Shown: positions 27,985-36,221 of the stretch, piece after piece
How positions within the stretch are numbered: position 1 is the stretch's first letter
Layout of the letters: every line of letters starts with the position of its first letter
Assembly (NCBI RefSeq): GCF_034047335.1
Contig: NZ_CP139137.1
Span: 186,001 to 250,000 of the forward strand
Direction of reading: 5' to 3'
DNA from: Chryseobacterium sp. JJR-5R
GTDB taxonomy: Bacteria > Bacteroidota > Bacteroidia > Flavobacteriales > Weeksellaceae
DNA: 64,000 nucleotides
The notes under the pieces: model-generated
What the model saw: only the letters and a program-made list of their open reading frames with translations
What the model was told of the DNA's origin: nothing
Databases searched by the model: none
Program-made: the position numbers and the translations under genes

Positions 27985-28821
27985 TTAATACTGTTTCAGG
28001 TAGGTTTTCTTTTCAGACAGGTATTCAGATTTTGTACCGTCTCCTGTCCTGAAAAGGGTTTTCAGGGTTTTCTTCTGCTTGGGTTGGGAAGGATCCGGGA
28101 GGGCACATACAAAATGCAGGTGAGGTCCGTTGGTCCATCCCGTATTCCCGCTCAGGGCAATAACATCCCCTTTATTTACGGTGTCTCCGGCTTTTACTTT
28201 AACGCCGTTCTGTTTTAAATGGAAATACTGGGCAATGGTGCCGTCGGAATGAAGAACAGATACATAGTTAGCCAGGTTGGCGCAGCTTACGGTCGGGCAT
28301 CCTGTATTGTTACTCTGAACCACATCAATTACTTTCCCTTCTCTGGCGGCTGTGATTTCCGTTCCTTCCGGCATGGTAAAATCCAGTGAGTTTTCATTTT
28401 GGTGTGAGAACTTACCGTTGTAGCCCTGATGTACCGGGAATGATTTTCCTTTCTGATAGGGAAGATCATAGAGGTAATCGGCATCGTAGGCTTTTATGGT
28501 AGCGTCTCCTGCCAAAGTGTAATAGTTAGGCATTTTTTTAATTTTCCAGCCCTTCTTTCTGTCGGTCACCAGAAAGGCGGCCACCCGGTTTTTCTTTGAT
28601 AAAGGCGGCAGTGCCTTTACCGTTTCAAATTTCATTTGCATCCGCAGATTCTCCAGTTCAGGCTGACCGGTAAAAGAAAGCGTGACCGGGTAAATTTCAA
28701 TATTGTCGGCATAATAGGAGACGGTATCTTTATTTATTTCCGTATATAGTTTCGCGGGTTTCTGGGAAAAGGCAATCATTGACTGCACTATAATAAGTAG
28801 GATCAGAACTTTTTTTATCAT
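27985..28821 (-). CDS. M23 family metallopeptidase (LytM-like), secreted
   Basis: 278 residues with an N-terminal signal peptide. The C-terminal LytM domain (about 130-265) shows the first zinc ligands in HQNENSLDF (HxxxxxxD) and the HxH motif in GPHLHFV. GDTVNKGDVIALSGNTGWT is the typical strand before HxH. Such enzymes cut peptidoglycan cross-bridges or act as non-catalytic activators; both zinc motifs are intact here. The gene sits 6 nt after the end of the gene at 28828 and is probably cotranscribed. Confidence 0.88.
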   Translation of the reverse strand: MIKKVLILLIIVQSMIAFSQKPAKLYTEINKDTVSYYADNIEIYPVTLSFTGQPELENLRMQMKFETVKALPPLSKKNRVAAFLVTDRKKGWKIKKMPNYYTLAGDATIKAYDADYLYDLPYQKGKSFPVHQGYNGKFSHQNENSLDFTMPEGTEITAAREGKVIDVVQSNNTGCPTVSCANLANYVSVLHSDGTIAQYFHLKQNGVKVKAGDTVNKGDVIALSGNTGWTNGPHLHFVCALPDPSQPKQKKTLKTLFRTGDGTKSEYLSEKKTYLKQY

Positions 28822-28827
28822 TATCTA

Positions 28828-29430
28828 TTATTTAATTTGAAACTGTTTTACCATCCAGTGCCCGGGGTGGTTTTTAACCAAATCATTTTTCAGGGCTTCA
28901 TCTTTGGTGTTGAGGTAGCTGTATACTTTTAACGGAACAGAATCCGGATACATTTTCAATCCCTCGGAGACAGCCATTTTCGCTTCCTCAGTTTTTCCGG
29001 CGCGCTCCAGTGCTTCATATTCGTAAATAAAAATGATGGCAGGAAGTATTCCGTAAACGCTTTTTGTTTCATCTTTCAGCAACTCTATCATTTCGGTCTG
29101 AAATTCCGGGTCTGTCTTTTTTCCTGCGGCGGCAGTCTGGCTGATGTGCTGCTGGTACATCAGGAACAGCATCAGGAGATGGATGTTTTTTGTCCCGGGA
29201 TCTGAAGCCAGCTTCTGGACTTTTTCTATAGTTTCGGGCTTCATCTCATCATTTTCGGCCTGCAGGTTCTGCGCATACAATTCATCCAGCAGATTGTAGA
29301 TGGTTCTGTCGCTGCTGTCAATCTTTGCATCTTTTTTTATTTTCCCAAAGACTTCCTTTGCTACCGCAGCCGTTTGCGAAAATGTATACATACCAAATAA
29401 AAAGAATAAGAGTAGAACCAGTTTTTTCAT
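28828..29430 (-). CDS. Hypothetical secreted protein
   Basis: 200 residues with signal peptide MKKLVLLLFFLFGMYTFSQ. The mature part is helical, with repeats of small and charged residues that resemble TPR-like arrays (EYEALERAGKTEEAKMAVSE). No family is recognised. It lies directly upstream of the M23 peptidase gene and may be cotranscribed with it. Confidence 0.65.
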   Translation of the reverse strand: MKKLVLLLFFLFGMYTFSQTAAVAKEVFGKIKKDAKIDSSDRTIYNLLDELYAQNLQAENDEMKPETIEKVQKLASDPGTKNIHLLMLFLMYQQHISQTAAAGKKTDPEFQTEMIELLKDETKSVYGILPAIIFIYEYEALERAGKTEEAKMAVSEGLKMYPDSVPLKVYSYLNTKDEALKNDLVKNHPGHWMVKQFQIK

Positions 29431-29538
29431 GAAAGTGAGGTGAGGTGGTTTTGGGTTTTAAAGGTAATTATTTTGGATTTGATAATGTAGAAATATGTAA
29501 GGAGATGTCTCTTTTGTTCTAATGAGTTAATTAAATAA

Positions 29539-29560
29539 AAACCACCAAATTTGGTGGTTT
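29539..29560 (-). terminator. Perfect palindromic terminator after the duplicated secreted-protein genes
   Basis: A perfect 22-nt palindrome (AAACCACCAAA and its complement). The minus strand then reads into a T-rich stretch, so it most likely ends the transcript of the lipoprotein cluster at 29579-32077. Confidence 0.75.
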
Positions 29561-29578
29561 GTTTAATTTATTGCTTTG

Positions 29579-30012
29579 TTAAACCAATCTTGTCTTCCGG
29601 TAAAAATGGCACATATGTCGAAAAGTTTGGGCATTTTGCAGGATCAATTTTGTTTCATCATTGGTAAAATATGAATGATTCAGATTTTGGTAATATTTTG
29701 TTTCATTGCGATTAATAGGTGTTGCCCATATTATTAATAATGTGACAGCATTAGAAATGAATATTCTTTTTCACAGAAATTGAAGCTAGTTTGATATGTG
29801 AAATTTCTTGAATTAAAACTTAGGCTCGACCAGATAGCTTTCGGTTGAATTTGTGCCATATCATTTAACAATTTAGGAAAAGGCTAACCTATATAATTTG
29901 CTTTGTTTGCTTCAAATTGTTTTAAATAGTTCAAAGTATCTAATTGTGCTTTACTTTTAATTATGAAAAGCAAAGCACAAAACATAAATATTTTATAGAG
30001 CAATTTGATCAT
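29579..30012 (-). pseudogene. Decayed tandem copy of the small secreted protein at 30009
   Basis: ATG at 30012 overlaps the stop of the intact gene as ATGA. The translation begins MIKLLYKIFMFCALL, then QLDTLNYLKQFEANKANYIG, nearly identical to the neighbour from QLDTLN on. Codon 43 is TAG where the intact copy has CAG (Gln). The frame then matches again (PFPKLLNDMAQI, TSFNFCEKE) until a frameshift after EYSF. The last part in another frame (LLIIWATPINRNET, FTNDET) also aligns and ends at TAA 29579. One nonsense and one frameshift mutation make it a pseudogene. Confidence 0.88.
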
Positions 30013-30416
30013 CGATATACTTTGATGTCTTTTACTATTTTACTACCATAAAAGGATTTTTCGTCATTAGTAAAAAAGAAAGCATTTAGTTGCTCATAAG
30101 ATTTTATAGTTGACCTAGGAATAGGTGTTTCCCAAAAAATTGCTAAATTAATTACATTATGAAAAGAATGTTCTTTTTCACAAAAATTAAAAGATGTTCT
30201 CGTAACGATATTTTTATTATTAAAAGGGGTGAAACTCCAAGCTGTTTTAGGATGAATTTGCGTCATGTCATTAAGGAGTTTAGAAAAAGGCTGACCAATA
30301 TAATTTGCTTTATTTATTTCAAATTGTTTAAGATAATTTAAAGTATCTAATTGCCCAAAAATTTTTGTAAAGCAAAAAAACAATAATATGATGAATGTTT
30401 TAAAAATGTTTTTCAT
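30009..30416 (-). CDS. Small secreted protein, intact copy of a duplicated pair
   Basis: 135 residues with a signal peptide (MKNIFKTFIILLFFCFTKIFG). The mature part includes DTLNYLKQFEINKANYIGQP, TSFNFCEKEHSF and YEQLNAFFFTND. No family is recognised. It follows the 550-residue lipoprotein by 8 nt and precedes its own decayed duplicate. A small secreted protein copied behind a larger surface protein is the arrangement often seen for immunity or partner proteins; that role is inference only. Confidence 0.7.
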   Translation of the reverse strand: MKNIFKTFIILLFFCFTKIFGQLDTLNYLKQFEINKANYIGQPFSKLLNDMTQIHPKTAWSFTPFNNKNIVTRTSFNFCEKEHSFHNVINLAIFWETPIPRSTIKSYEQLNAFFFTNDEKSFYGSKIVKDIKVYR

Positions 30417-30424
30417 TTAAGTGT

Positions 30425-32077
30425 TTATTTAAGATTACAATCTGTTGTTTTTTCATACGTTGTTACTACTATAAACGGGAAAGCAGGATCTCCTGTAGGA
30501 ACTTGTATTTCATTTTCTTTTACAAATATAGGTTGAAAATTTCCATTGCTGTCTTTTTTACTTAATCCCATTCCCATATTATATTTTCCTATTACAAAAG
30601 CCATAGCTAACTCTTTTGCTTCTTCATCTGATTTACCCGTATCTTTAAAATATTTTTCCGATAAATCAAAATCTTTACCGATATCTTTTGTTAGATTCCA
30701 TGCATTATCTTCTGAGCTAAAATACTGGGATGGAGGATGGCTCAAAGGAAAATTGTCAAAATCTGCCTGATTGGTAATTACACAAGCATATGTGGCTCCT
30801 TCAGCACCGTTTATAATATAATAATCAAAGTTTGAGTTCTGATAGTTATTTTGCATAAACCAATAAATATCACCGGTTGAAGGCACTTCATAAACCTTAA
30901 TCGTATGATTGTGTATTCCTCCTTCTGCGGTAAAAACATGATTAGTATCAATTGGTGGTAAATCAACCTGTGCTCCTGAAGAATCACCTAAAATAATATC
31001 GGAAGTTTTATAGCTTCCCGAAGTGTCTTTACCAAATATAAATCCTTTTTCTATTGTAGATGCAGAAATACCTGTTTTCATTATAGCATTTTGTGCAGCA
31101 ATTACAGACTGATTGAGAAGGTTTTTTGCCTTTGCATTTTCAGAAATTATTTTCTCACAAGGGAGGTCGTCAAAATCCGAATCTGTATTACTGCCACCAT
31201 TACCCCCACATCCCGGAGCAATTCTATAGAATACTTTTGCTTCCGCACAAGGATCTTTTGGTGGCTGTGGTCCAGGAATTCCACCGCCTCCACCACCACC
31301 TCCTCCGCCGCCGGGAAAGGAAGGGAAAGGATCATCTATCCAGGTAGCAGTTGTTGAGCAGGAAGTCACTACAAAACAGCTGATAAACCCTCCACAGCTA
31401 CAGTTGCCATAATCGCAATTTGAGGCACTGTGACCATGCACACAGTAGTGATAGGTAGAACAAATCGTATTGTAGATAAATCCCTTGTTTTGTTCGGTTC
31501 CTATCTTTGCATCCAGGATGCTCAGCCTGTTGTATTCTAAAGAACCTTCATAAAGATCTTTCGGCAGGTTGGTAAACTCCTGATGCCCGAAGGTAAAGAA
31601 ATCCATCTGCAGGAAGGTATCCATCAGAAGCTTTCTCCTTTTTGCCGGATAGTCGGTATTATAAACATATTCTTTCAGATAATCATTGGTAAAGTTCTGC
31701 AGATGAAAAACAGTATTTTTTTCATCCACTTTTACAATCAGCAGCGAGCTCAGCCCTGTCTTATCTGCTGAAAGTGGGATATACAAAACGGTTTTTTCAG
31801 CATTATCCAATACCTGCATCTTGTCCCAGATCGGCATCCCCTGCTGATCCGGCATCTGTGCAAGAAAGTTGTTCTCCCTGTTGTAGTTTTCCAGGATATC
31901 CACATAATTTATTCCGGCACGGGCATGAGCTCCATGGGTTTTAGCGTGCTTGAAGAATTCGGCAGCATTGCGCTCGCTGGCTGCCTCCTTATTGGCAAAA
32001 TCTTCCTGAATACAGGAGTAAAGGGTACAGAAGACGGCTGCGAGAACCGACAGCCCGATAAGAATTTTTTTTCTCAT
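30425..32077 (-). CDS. Lipoprotein with poly-glycine linker and JAMM-like C-terminal motif
   Basis: 550 residues. The lipoprotein signal ends LYSC (Cys22). Residues about 25-190 are an N-terminal domain of a type I do not recognise. A Cys-rich stretch (CSTYHYCVHGHSASNCDYGN) and a linker of 11 consecutive glycines followed by prolines lead to a C-terminal domain. That domain contains GGIHNHTIKVYEVPSTGDI. This resembles the JAMM/MPN metal motif HxH-x7-S-x2-D of RadC- and JAB-type proteins, but with eight residues between His and Ser and no Pro after the second His. Activity is therefore uncertain. Confidence 0.7.
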   Translation of the reverse strand: MRKKILIGLSVLAAVFCTLYSCIQEDFANKEAASERNAAEFFKHAKTHGAHARAGINYVDILENYNRENNFLAQMPDQQGMPIWDKMQVLDNAEKTVLYIPLSADKTGLSSLLIVKVDEKNTVFHLQNFTNDYLKEYVYNTDYPAKRRKLLMDTFLQMDFFTFGHQEFTNLPKDLYEGSLEYNRLSILDAKIGTEQNKGFIYNTICSTYHYCVHGHSASNCDYGNCSCGGFISCFVVTSCSTTATWIDDPFPSFPGGGGGGGGGGGIPGPQPPKDPCAEAKVFYRIAPGCGGNGGSNTDSDFDDLPCEKIISENAKAKNLLNQSVIAAQNAIMKTGISASTIEKGFIFGKDTSGSYKTSDIILGDSSGAQVDLPPIDTNHVFTAEGGIHNHTIKVYEVPSTGDIYWFMQNNYQNSNFDYYIINGAEGATYACVITNQADFDNFPLSHPPSQYFSSEDNAWNLTKDIGKDFDLSEKYFKDTGKSDEEAKELAMAFVIGKYNMGMGLSKKDSNGNFQPIFVKENEIQVPTGDPAFPFIVVTTYEKTTDCNLK

Positions 32078-32114
32078 TTGATCATTTGATATTCCAATGG
32101 TTAAATTAGTAACG

Positions 32115-32135
32115 ATGTAATCGCTTTGATTACAT
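32115..32135. promoter_or_regulatory. Perfect inverted repeat between divergent genes (operator candidate)
   Basis: ATGTAATC-gcttt-GATTACAT, two 8-bp arms around a 5-nt spacer, lies between the lipoprotein gene and the XRE regulator gene. Confidence 0.45.
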
Positions 32136-32170
32136 GCTGCAATATTAAAAATATTTCCTTGTCTTGAGTG

Positions 32171-32206
32171 TTACTTTCACGGAAAAATTATTACTTTTAC
32201 GAAAAT
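32171..32206 (+). promoter_or_regulatory. Two direct repeats before the XRE regulator
   Basis: TTACTTTCACGGAAAA and TTACTTTTACGAAAAT are repeated with a 20-bp period, ending just before the first ATG at 32208. Their position suits a binding site for the regulator encoded downstream. Confidence 0.45.
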
Positions 32207-32207
32207 A

Positions 32208-32585
32208 ATGTTCACTCTTATGGAAAAGATCATCAAAAAGATCGCAGAGATCCGCAGCAAAAAAGGGTTTTCGTATGAGAATATGGCGCAGGACCTGGAT
32301 CTCAGCACCTCGGCGTACCGTAAAATAGAAACCGGGGAAACTAAACTGACGGTTGAGAGGCTGGTTGATATTTCTAAAATACTGGAAACCCCGTTAAATG
32401 ATTTGCTGGATACTGAATCTCAAAAAAATTTTAACCAGGAAAATAAAGATAATGCTCATGGATTTCAGGGATTTAATGACAATATTTTTAATGAATATTC
32501 AGAAGTTTCCAAAAAACTTATTGCTAATTACGAACAGCAGATCAAAGACCTGAAAGCCGAAATTGAACACCTGAAAAGCAAATAA
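32208..32585 (+). CDS. XRE-family helix-turn-helix regulator with coiled-coil tail
   Basis: 125 residues from the first ATG; Met5 (32220) is an equally likely start. Residues about 8-65 form an XRE helix-turn-helix domain (SYENMAQDLDLSTSAYRKIE). A linker and a C-terminal coiled coil (YEQQIKDLKAEIEHLKSK) follow, probably for dimerisation. The stop is immediately followed by the coaX ATG, so the two are cotranscribed. Direct repeats just upstream may be its own operator. Confidence 0.8.
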   Translation: MFTLMEKIIKKIAEIRSKKGFSYENMAQDLDLSTSAYRKIETGETKLTVERLVDISKILETPLNDLLDTESQKNFNQENKDNAHGFQGFNDNIFNEYSEVSKKLIANYEQQIKDLKAEIEHLKSK

Positions 32586-33344
32586 ATGAAATCAATCGTA
32601 ATCAATATCGGCAACAGCAATATACGTTTCGGGCTTTTTAATGAAGACAATTGTGATGTATCATGGGTGGTGAATACAAAACCGTACCGGACGCCGGATG
32701 AACTGTATGTCCAGATGTCCATGCTGTACCAGACGTATAAAATCGAGCCCAAGGAAATTTCTAAAGTGGTTATCGGCTCGGTTGTCCCTCAGCTTACCAA
32801 AGTGATGAATGCCGCCATCAAAAAGATTCATGATCTGGATCCTGTGATTGTAGACCGGAATACCCCTTCGGGCGTGGTGGCAAAATCCAAACAGATGGGA
32901 ACGGATATCTACGCCAATCTTGTGGCCGCCCATAACCTGTATCCGGACAGAAAGAAAATCGTACTGGATTTCGGAACGGCTCTTACGGCAAGCTGCGTAG
33001 CGGAAGATGGTGAGACATTGGGCGTGATTATCGCTCCGGGAATTATTACGGCATTAAATTCCCTGATCAGCCAGACGGCCCAGCTTCCGGGAATCGAACT
33101 GGTAAAGCCGAAAACCGTATTGGGCCTAGACACGGTAAGCTGTATGCAGAGCGGAATGGTCTACGGTTTTTTAGGAATGGTGGAAGGTTTTATCGACAGG
33201 ATCAATGAGGAAGTACAGGATGACTGTTTTGTCGTGGCTACAGGCGGTGTTTCCCATGTATATAAGCCCCTGACTGATAAAATTCATGTGATGGACCGGC
33301 TTCATACACTGAAAGGGCTGTACTTTTTAGGAAAAGAGCTGTAG
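32586..33344 (+). CDS. coaX: Type III pantothenate kinase (CoaX family), altered active-site motifs
   Basis: 252 residues with the CoaX layout: INIGNSNIRFGLF at the N-terminus, MGTDIYANLVAA (the GxDRxxN region, Asp kept), IVLDFGTALTAS and IAPGIITALNSL. It would phosphorylate pantothenate in the first step of CoA synthesis. The first motif normally reads DxGNT/S, but residue 7 is Asn instead of Asp. The usual Asp after FGTATT is Ser. Either this is a lineage variant or activity is reduced. It starts directly at the stop of the XRE regulator. Confidence 0.8.
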   Translation: MKSIVINIGNSNIRFGLFNEDNCDVSWVVNTKPYRTPDELYVQMSMLYQTYKIEPKEISKVVIGSVVPQLTKVMNAAIKKIHDLDPVIVDRNTPSGVVAKSKQMGTDIYANLVAAHNLYPDRKKIVLDFGTALTASCVAEDGETLGVIIAPGIITALNSLISQTAQLPGIELVKPKTVLGLDTVSCMQSGMVYGFLGMVEGFIDRINEEVQDDCFVVATGGVSHVYKPLTDKIHVMDRLHTLKGLYFLGKEL

Positions 33345-33383
33345 TATAAAAGTGAGGTTGAGGCGAGGAGCATCAACTGTGTA

Positions 33384-33818
33384 TTACCGGCGTTTCGACT
33401 GAAAGAATTCCCTCACAATGGAAGCGCATTCGTTTTCCATAATGCCGGTTGCGATTTCCGTTTTCGGATGGAGGGTAAGGTGTTTGTTGATAAACCCGCG
33501 CTGTTCGTCCCGTGCTCCTATGACTACTCTTGAGATCTGCGACCAGGAAAGGGCCCCGGAACACATAACACAGGGTTCCAAGGTTACATACAATGTGCAA
33601 TTTTTAAGGTATTTCCCACCCAGAAAGTTGGCAGCGGAAGTGATGGCCTGCATTTCGGCATGGGCAGTGACGTCATTGAGTGTTTCGGTAAGATTGTGTG
33701 CTCTGGCTATAACGCGGTTATTGGAGACCACCACACAGCCGATCGGGACCTCATCTTTTTCTAAAGCGATTGCGGCTTCATTAAAAGCCATTTTCATAAA
33801 GTATTCGTCGGTAAACAT
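33384..33818 (-). CDS. tadA: tRNA-specific adenosine deaminase / nucleoside deaminase
   Basis: 144 residues. The zinc and catalytic motif HAEMQAI is near residue 53 and PCVMCSGAL near 83, both intact. The sequence fits TadA, which converts adenosine 34 of tRNA-Arg(ACG) to inosine; a free-base deaminase is a less likely alternative. Its ATG directly follows the stop of the TonB-domain gene upstream. Confidence 0.88.
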   Translation of the reverse strand: MFTDEYFMKMAFNEAAIALEKDEVPIGCVVVSNNRVIARAHNLTETLNDVTAHAEMQAITSAANFLGGKYLKNCTLYVTLEPCVMCSGALSWSQISRVVIGARDEQRGFINKHLTLHPKTEIATGIMENECASIVREFFQSKRR

Positions 33819-34442
33819 TTAGTCGAAAGTCATGGTTAAGGGAAGCTTGAAGCGGTATCTTACGTTACTGCCTTTAAAAACGGCCGGGGCAAACTTTTCA
33901 GAAATGGAATAGAGTGCAATTTCAGCCTGCCTGTTGAAGGTGAAGTTGTTTCCCTGTGCCTGGACGTTGCTGATGGTTCCGTCTTTCTCTACAATAAAGG
34001 CAATATGGGCTTTCACGGTTTTTTCTTCTGCATAGACGCCGTCTATATAAAACAGATCGGCCACTTCCTGTCTTAATGCATTGATGCCTCCGGGATAATC
34101 TGCAGATTTTTCTGTAGTAGGGATAAGATCAGTATGATTATTTGAGATCATGCCTCTGGTCTGAAGTTTCCTTAGATCTTCCAGGTTTTTTACTTTCAGC
34201 AAAGCTCCGATCAGTGCTACATTTTCTATACTGTCCATTTTCTTCATGAAAAACACAAAGTCGCCTTTTATGGCATCTTTGGACAAGGCATTGGTCTCGG
34301 CATCATATTTTTTCTTAAACTCATGATTAAGAAGCTGGTGGTGGTGATTGTAGTAATTCTTTACATTCCTGAATTCCTCTGCCTGCTGCGAAAAGCACAG
34401 GCATGAAATTATACAGAAAAGACACAGAAAGAGAGGTTTCAC
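33819..34442 (-). CDS. Secreted protein with TonB-like C-terminal domain
   Basis: 207 residues with a signal peptide ending in CFSQQ. The C-terminal 90 residues carry the TonB C-terminal pattern: YPGGINALRQEVADLF, then AHIAFIVEKDGTISNV and FNRQAEIALYS. There is no N-terminal membrane anchor like that of classical TonB, so it is not an ordinary energy transducer. The role is unknown. It abuts tadA. Confidence 0.7.
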   Translation of the reverse strand: MKPLFLCLFCIISCLCFSQQAEEFRNVKNYYNHHHQLLNHEFKKKYDAETNALSKDAIKGDFVFFMKKMDSIENVALIGALLKVKNLEDLRKLQTRGMISNNHTDLIPTTEKSADYPGGINALRQEVADLFYIDGVYAEEKTVKAHIAFIVEKDGTISNVQAQGNNFTFNRQAEIALYSISEKFAPAVFKGSNVRYRFKLPLTMTFD

Positions 34443-34494
34443 GTTGATATATTTATGTAAATGTAATTAAATATTCTGAAATGTGATGGCCTTT

Positions 34495-35415
34495 TTAGTT
34501 TTTCAGGTAGCTGCTCAGCGACTCCTGAAGGTGGTTCCGGATGTCTTCCACCAGGCGTTCCGGTTCCAGGACCTGCACTTCTTTTCCGTAGGACAGGATC
34601 TCCTGCATAAAATCGTAGGTCGGGTGAAGAAAAAACTCAAAGAAAATTTCTTCCGGGGTTTCCCTGGTCTCTTTCTGCGACTGGTGGAGCGGGAAGCTTT
34701 TGATGTATTCTCCCTGATGCCGGCTGCATTTGATCATGATTTTCTGAGGGATTTGCTCTGCTAAATTCATTACACCGAAGGCATTTTTAAAATGTTCCCT
34801 GAAATTATATTTGTATTTTTCACGGAAACGGCTTTTCGTAACATTCAGGTAATTGATACGGTCCAGCCCGAAAGATTTCAGCATCTTATCCTTGGTATCA
34901 ATGGCAATAAGGTACCATCGGTCTTTGGATTCCTTCAGGGCCAGCGGATGCACTTTCCGGGACGTCATCAGCTTGTTTTTGTAGTTGTAATGTTCAAAGG
35001 AAACGATCCTTTTGTTACGAATGGCAAAGAAAAGGTCATAAAAATGCTCTACGCCGGTAGGTTTCCTGCTTTCAAAAAAGATAAAATCCGCAAAATCCGG
35101 ATGTACATTCAGGGCGTTGCTGACCTGAAAGGATTCCAGTAATTTCTGGTTGTACTCATCCACTTCCATGATCGGGCGGCTCTCGATGTAGTAGCGGTTG
35201 TCTCCTTTCTTTTTGTTGTGAATGGACAGGTTGAAAAGATTTGCAATCTCGCGGATATCCCTTTGCAGCGTGCGGATCGAGTAGCCCTTGATTCCTGCAT
35301 CCTGGAATTCGAACGAGTTCAGAAGATAGTCCTCCAGCTGCGAATAGGTAGCCGGAGAACTTTCCAGTCTTTTGATGATCAGGGCATATCTTGTCAGGTA
35401 AAAATCTTTTTTCAT
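34495..35415 (-). CDS. WYL domain-containing transcriptional regulator
   Basis: 306 residues. The N-terminal winged helix-turn-helix includes YSIRTLQRDIREIANLF (about 45-60). The central WYL domain (about 130-200) includes KVHPLALKESKDRWYLIAID, and a C-terminal extension follows. WYL proteins bind ligands or nucleic acids and control phage-defence, DNA-damage and accessory genes. The promoter carries the same inverted repeat and spacing as five promoters in the island at 46.3-49.1 kb, so this protein is the best candidate for the regulator of that island and of itself. Confidence 0.88.
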   Translation of the reverse strand: MKKDFYLTRYALIIKRLESSPATYSQLEDYLLNSFEFQDAGIKGYSIRTLQRDIREIANLFNLSIHNKKKGDNRYYIESRPIMEVDEYNQKLLESFQVSNALNVHPDFADFIFFESRKPTGVEHFYDLFFAIRNKRIVSFEHYNYKNKLMTSRKVHPLALKESKDRWYLIAIDTKDKMLKSFGLDRINYLNVTKSRFREKYKYNFREHFKNAFGVMNLAEQIPQKIMIKCSRHQGEYIKSFPLHQSQKETRETPEEIFFEFFLHPTYDFMQEILSYGKEVQVLEPERLVEDIRNHLQESLSSYLKN

Positions 35416-35496
35416 CCGGGTATATTTTATGGCAGCTCTGCTGCGTTAATGTGATCGAATGGAACGCAAAGCGTTTCATGATTAAAGTTTCTATCA

Positions 35497-35534
35497 CAAA
35501 GATATAGGCTTAATGCGACAAAACGTGTCGTGTT
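35497..35534 (-). promoter_or_regulatory. Shared island promoter/operator element, copy F (WYL regulator)
   Basis: The minus strand reads CACGACACGTTTTGTCGC, 10 nt, then TATCTTTG (35497-35504). The arms CGACA / TGTCG form an inverted repeat. Spacing and layout equal those of the five island copies. The ATG is 82 nt downstream. Confidence 0.7.
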
Positions 35535-35652
35535 TTACTTTTTGTTGAATTTTACAATGAAAATTATAAAAAGTGATTTCTTTCAATAATACTTTATATT
35601 CATTATTTATAATCAAATCTTGTGGATATGCAAATAAAAATTCCAGTATAAG

Positions 35653-36054
35653 TTAAGCTACATTTTTGTAAATTTTATTTTGATTGTTAAATTCTTCTAT
35701 TGTTTGGTAATTCAGTGTACTGTGGCGTCTTTTTTTGTTGTACCAGACTTCGATGTATTCGAAAATTTCCAGCTCCATTTTTTCTTTTGTAATGAGCTTA
35801 TTGCCTTAAATGACTTCTGTTTTTAATGATTTGAAAAAACTTTCAGCTACTGCATTATCCCAACAATTTCTTTTGCGGCTCATACTTCTTGTAACATCAT
35901 AAAATTCACTGGTATCCGCAAATTTTTTACTTGCATATTGAACGCCTCTGTCGCTGTGAAAAATTAATCCAGTAATTATTTTCCGGTTTTTGACAGCCAT
36001 TTTCCAGGCTGCAAGACTTATATTCTCTTTAATAAAACTAGTCTCTAACTCCAA
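35653..36054 (-). pseudogene. IS3-family transposase (OrfB) remnant
   Basis: The minus frame reads AAWKMAVKNRKI, LIFHSDRGVQYASKKF, SMSRKRNCWDNAVAESFF, typical of the DDE core end of IS3-family OrfB. TAA at 35806-35808 interrupts it, but the same frame continues (KMELEIFEYIEVWYNKKRRH, YQTIEEFNNQ) to the natural stop at 35653. The N-terminal two thirds are missing: upstream of about 36050 the frame runs into unrelated sequence. It is therefore a dead 3' fragment of an insertion sequence. Confidence 0.9.
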
Positions 36055-36221
36055 TTCCTTCGGATTTTCACAGTTTTTCGGATCATCTTCAGTGAAAATC
36101 GGTAACGGCTGGTCCGGATCTACTTTTAAACCGACAGATTCAGCCTGTAAAATGGTTAAAGTAGTGGGATTCTTGTGATCCAGTATTTACCTTGGGCTTT
36201 CCTGTTGGCTGTTTTAATTTA
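36055..36221 (-). other. Unassigned sequence between two IS remnants
   Basis: In frame with the IS3 fragment the minus strand encodes HKNPTTLTILQAESVGLKVD and DPDQPLPIFTEDDPKNCENP, which does not look like transposase. Another frame next to the IS5 end reads TANRKAQGKYWITRIPLL then stop. These look like ends of broken genes but cannot be assigned. Confidence 0.35.
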
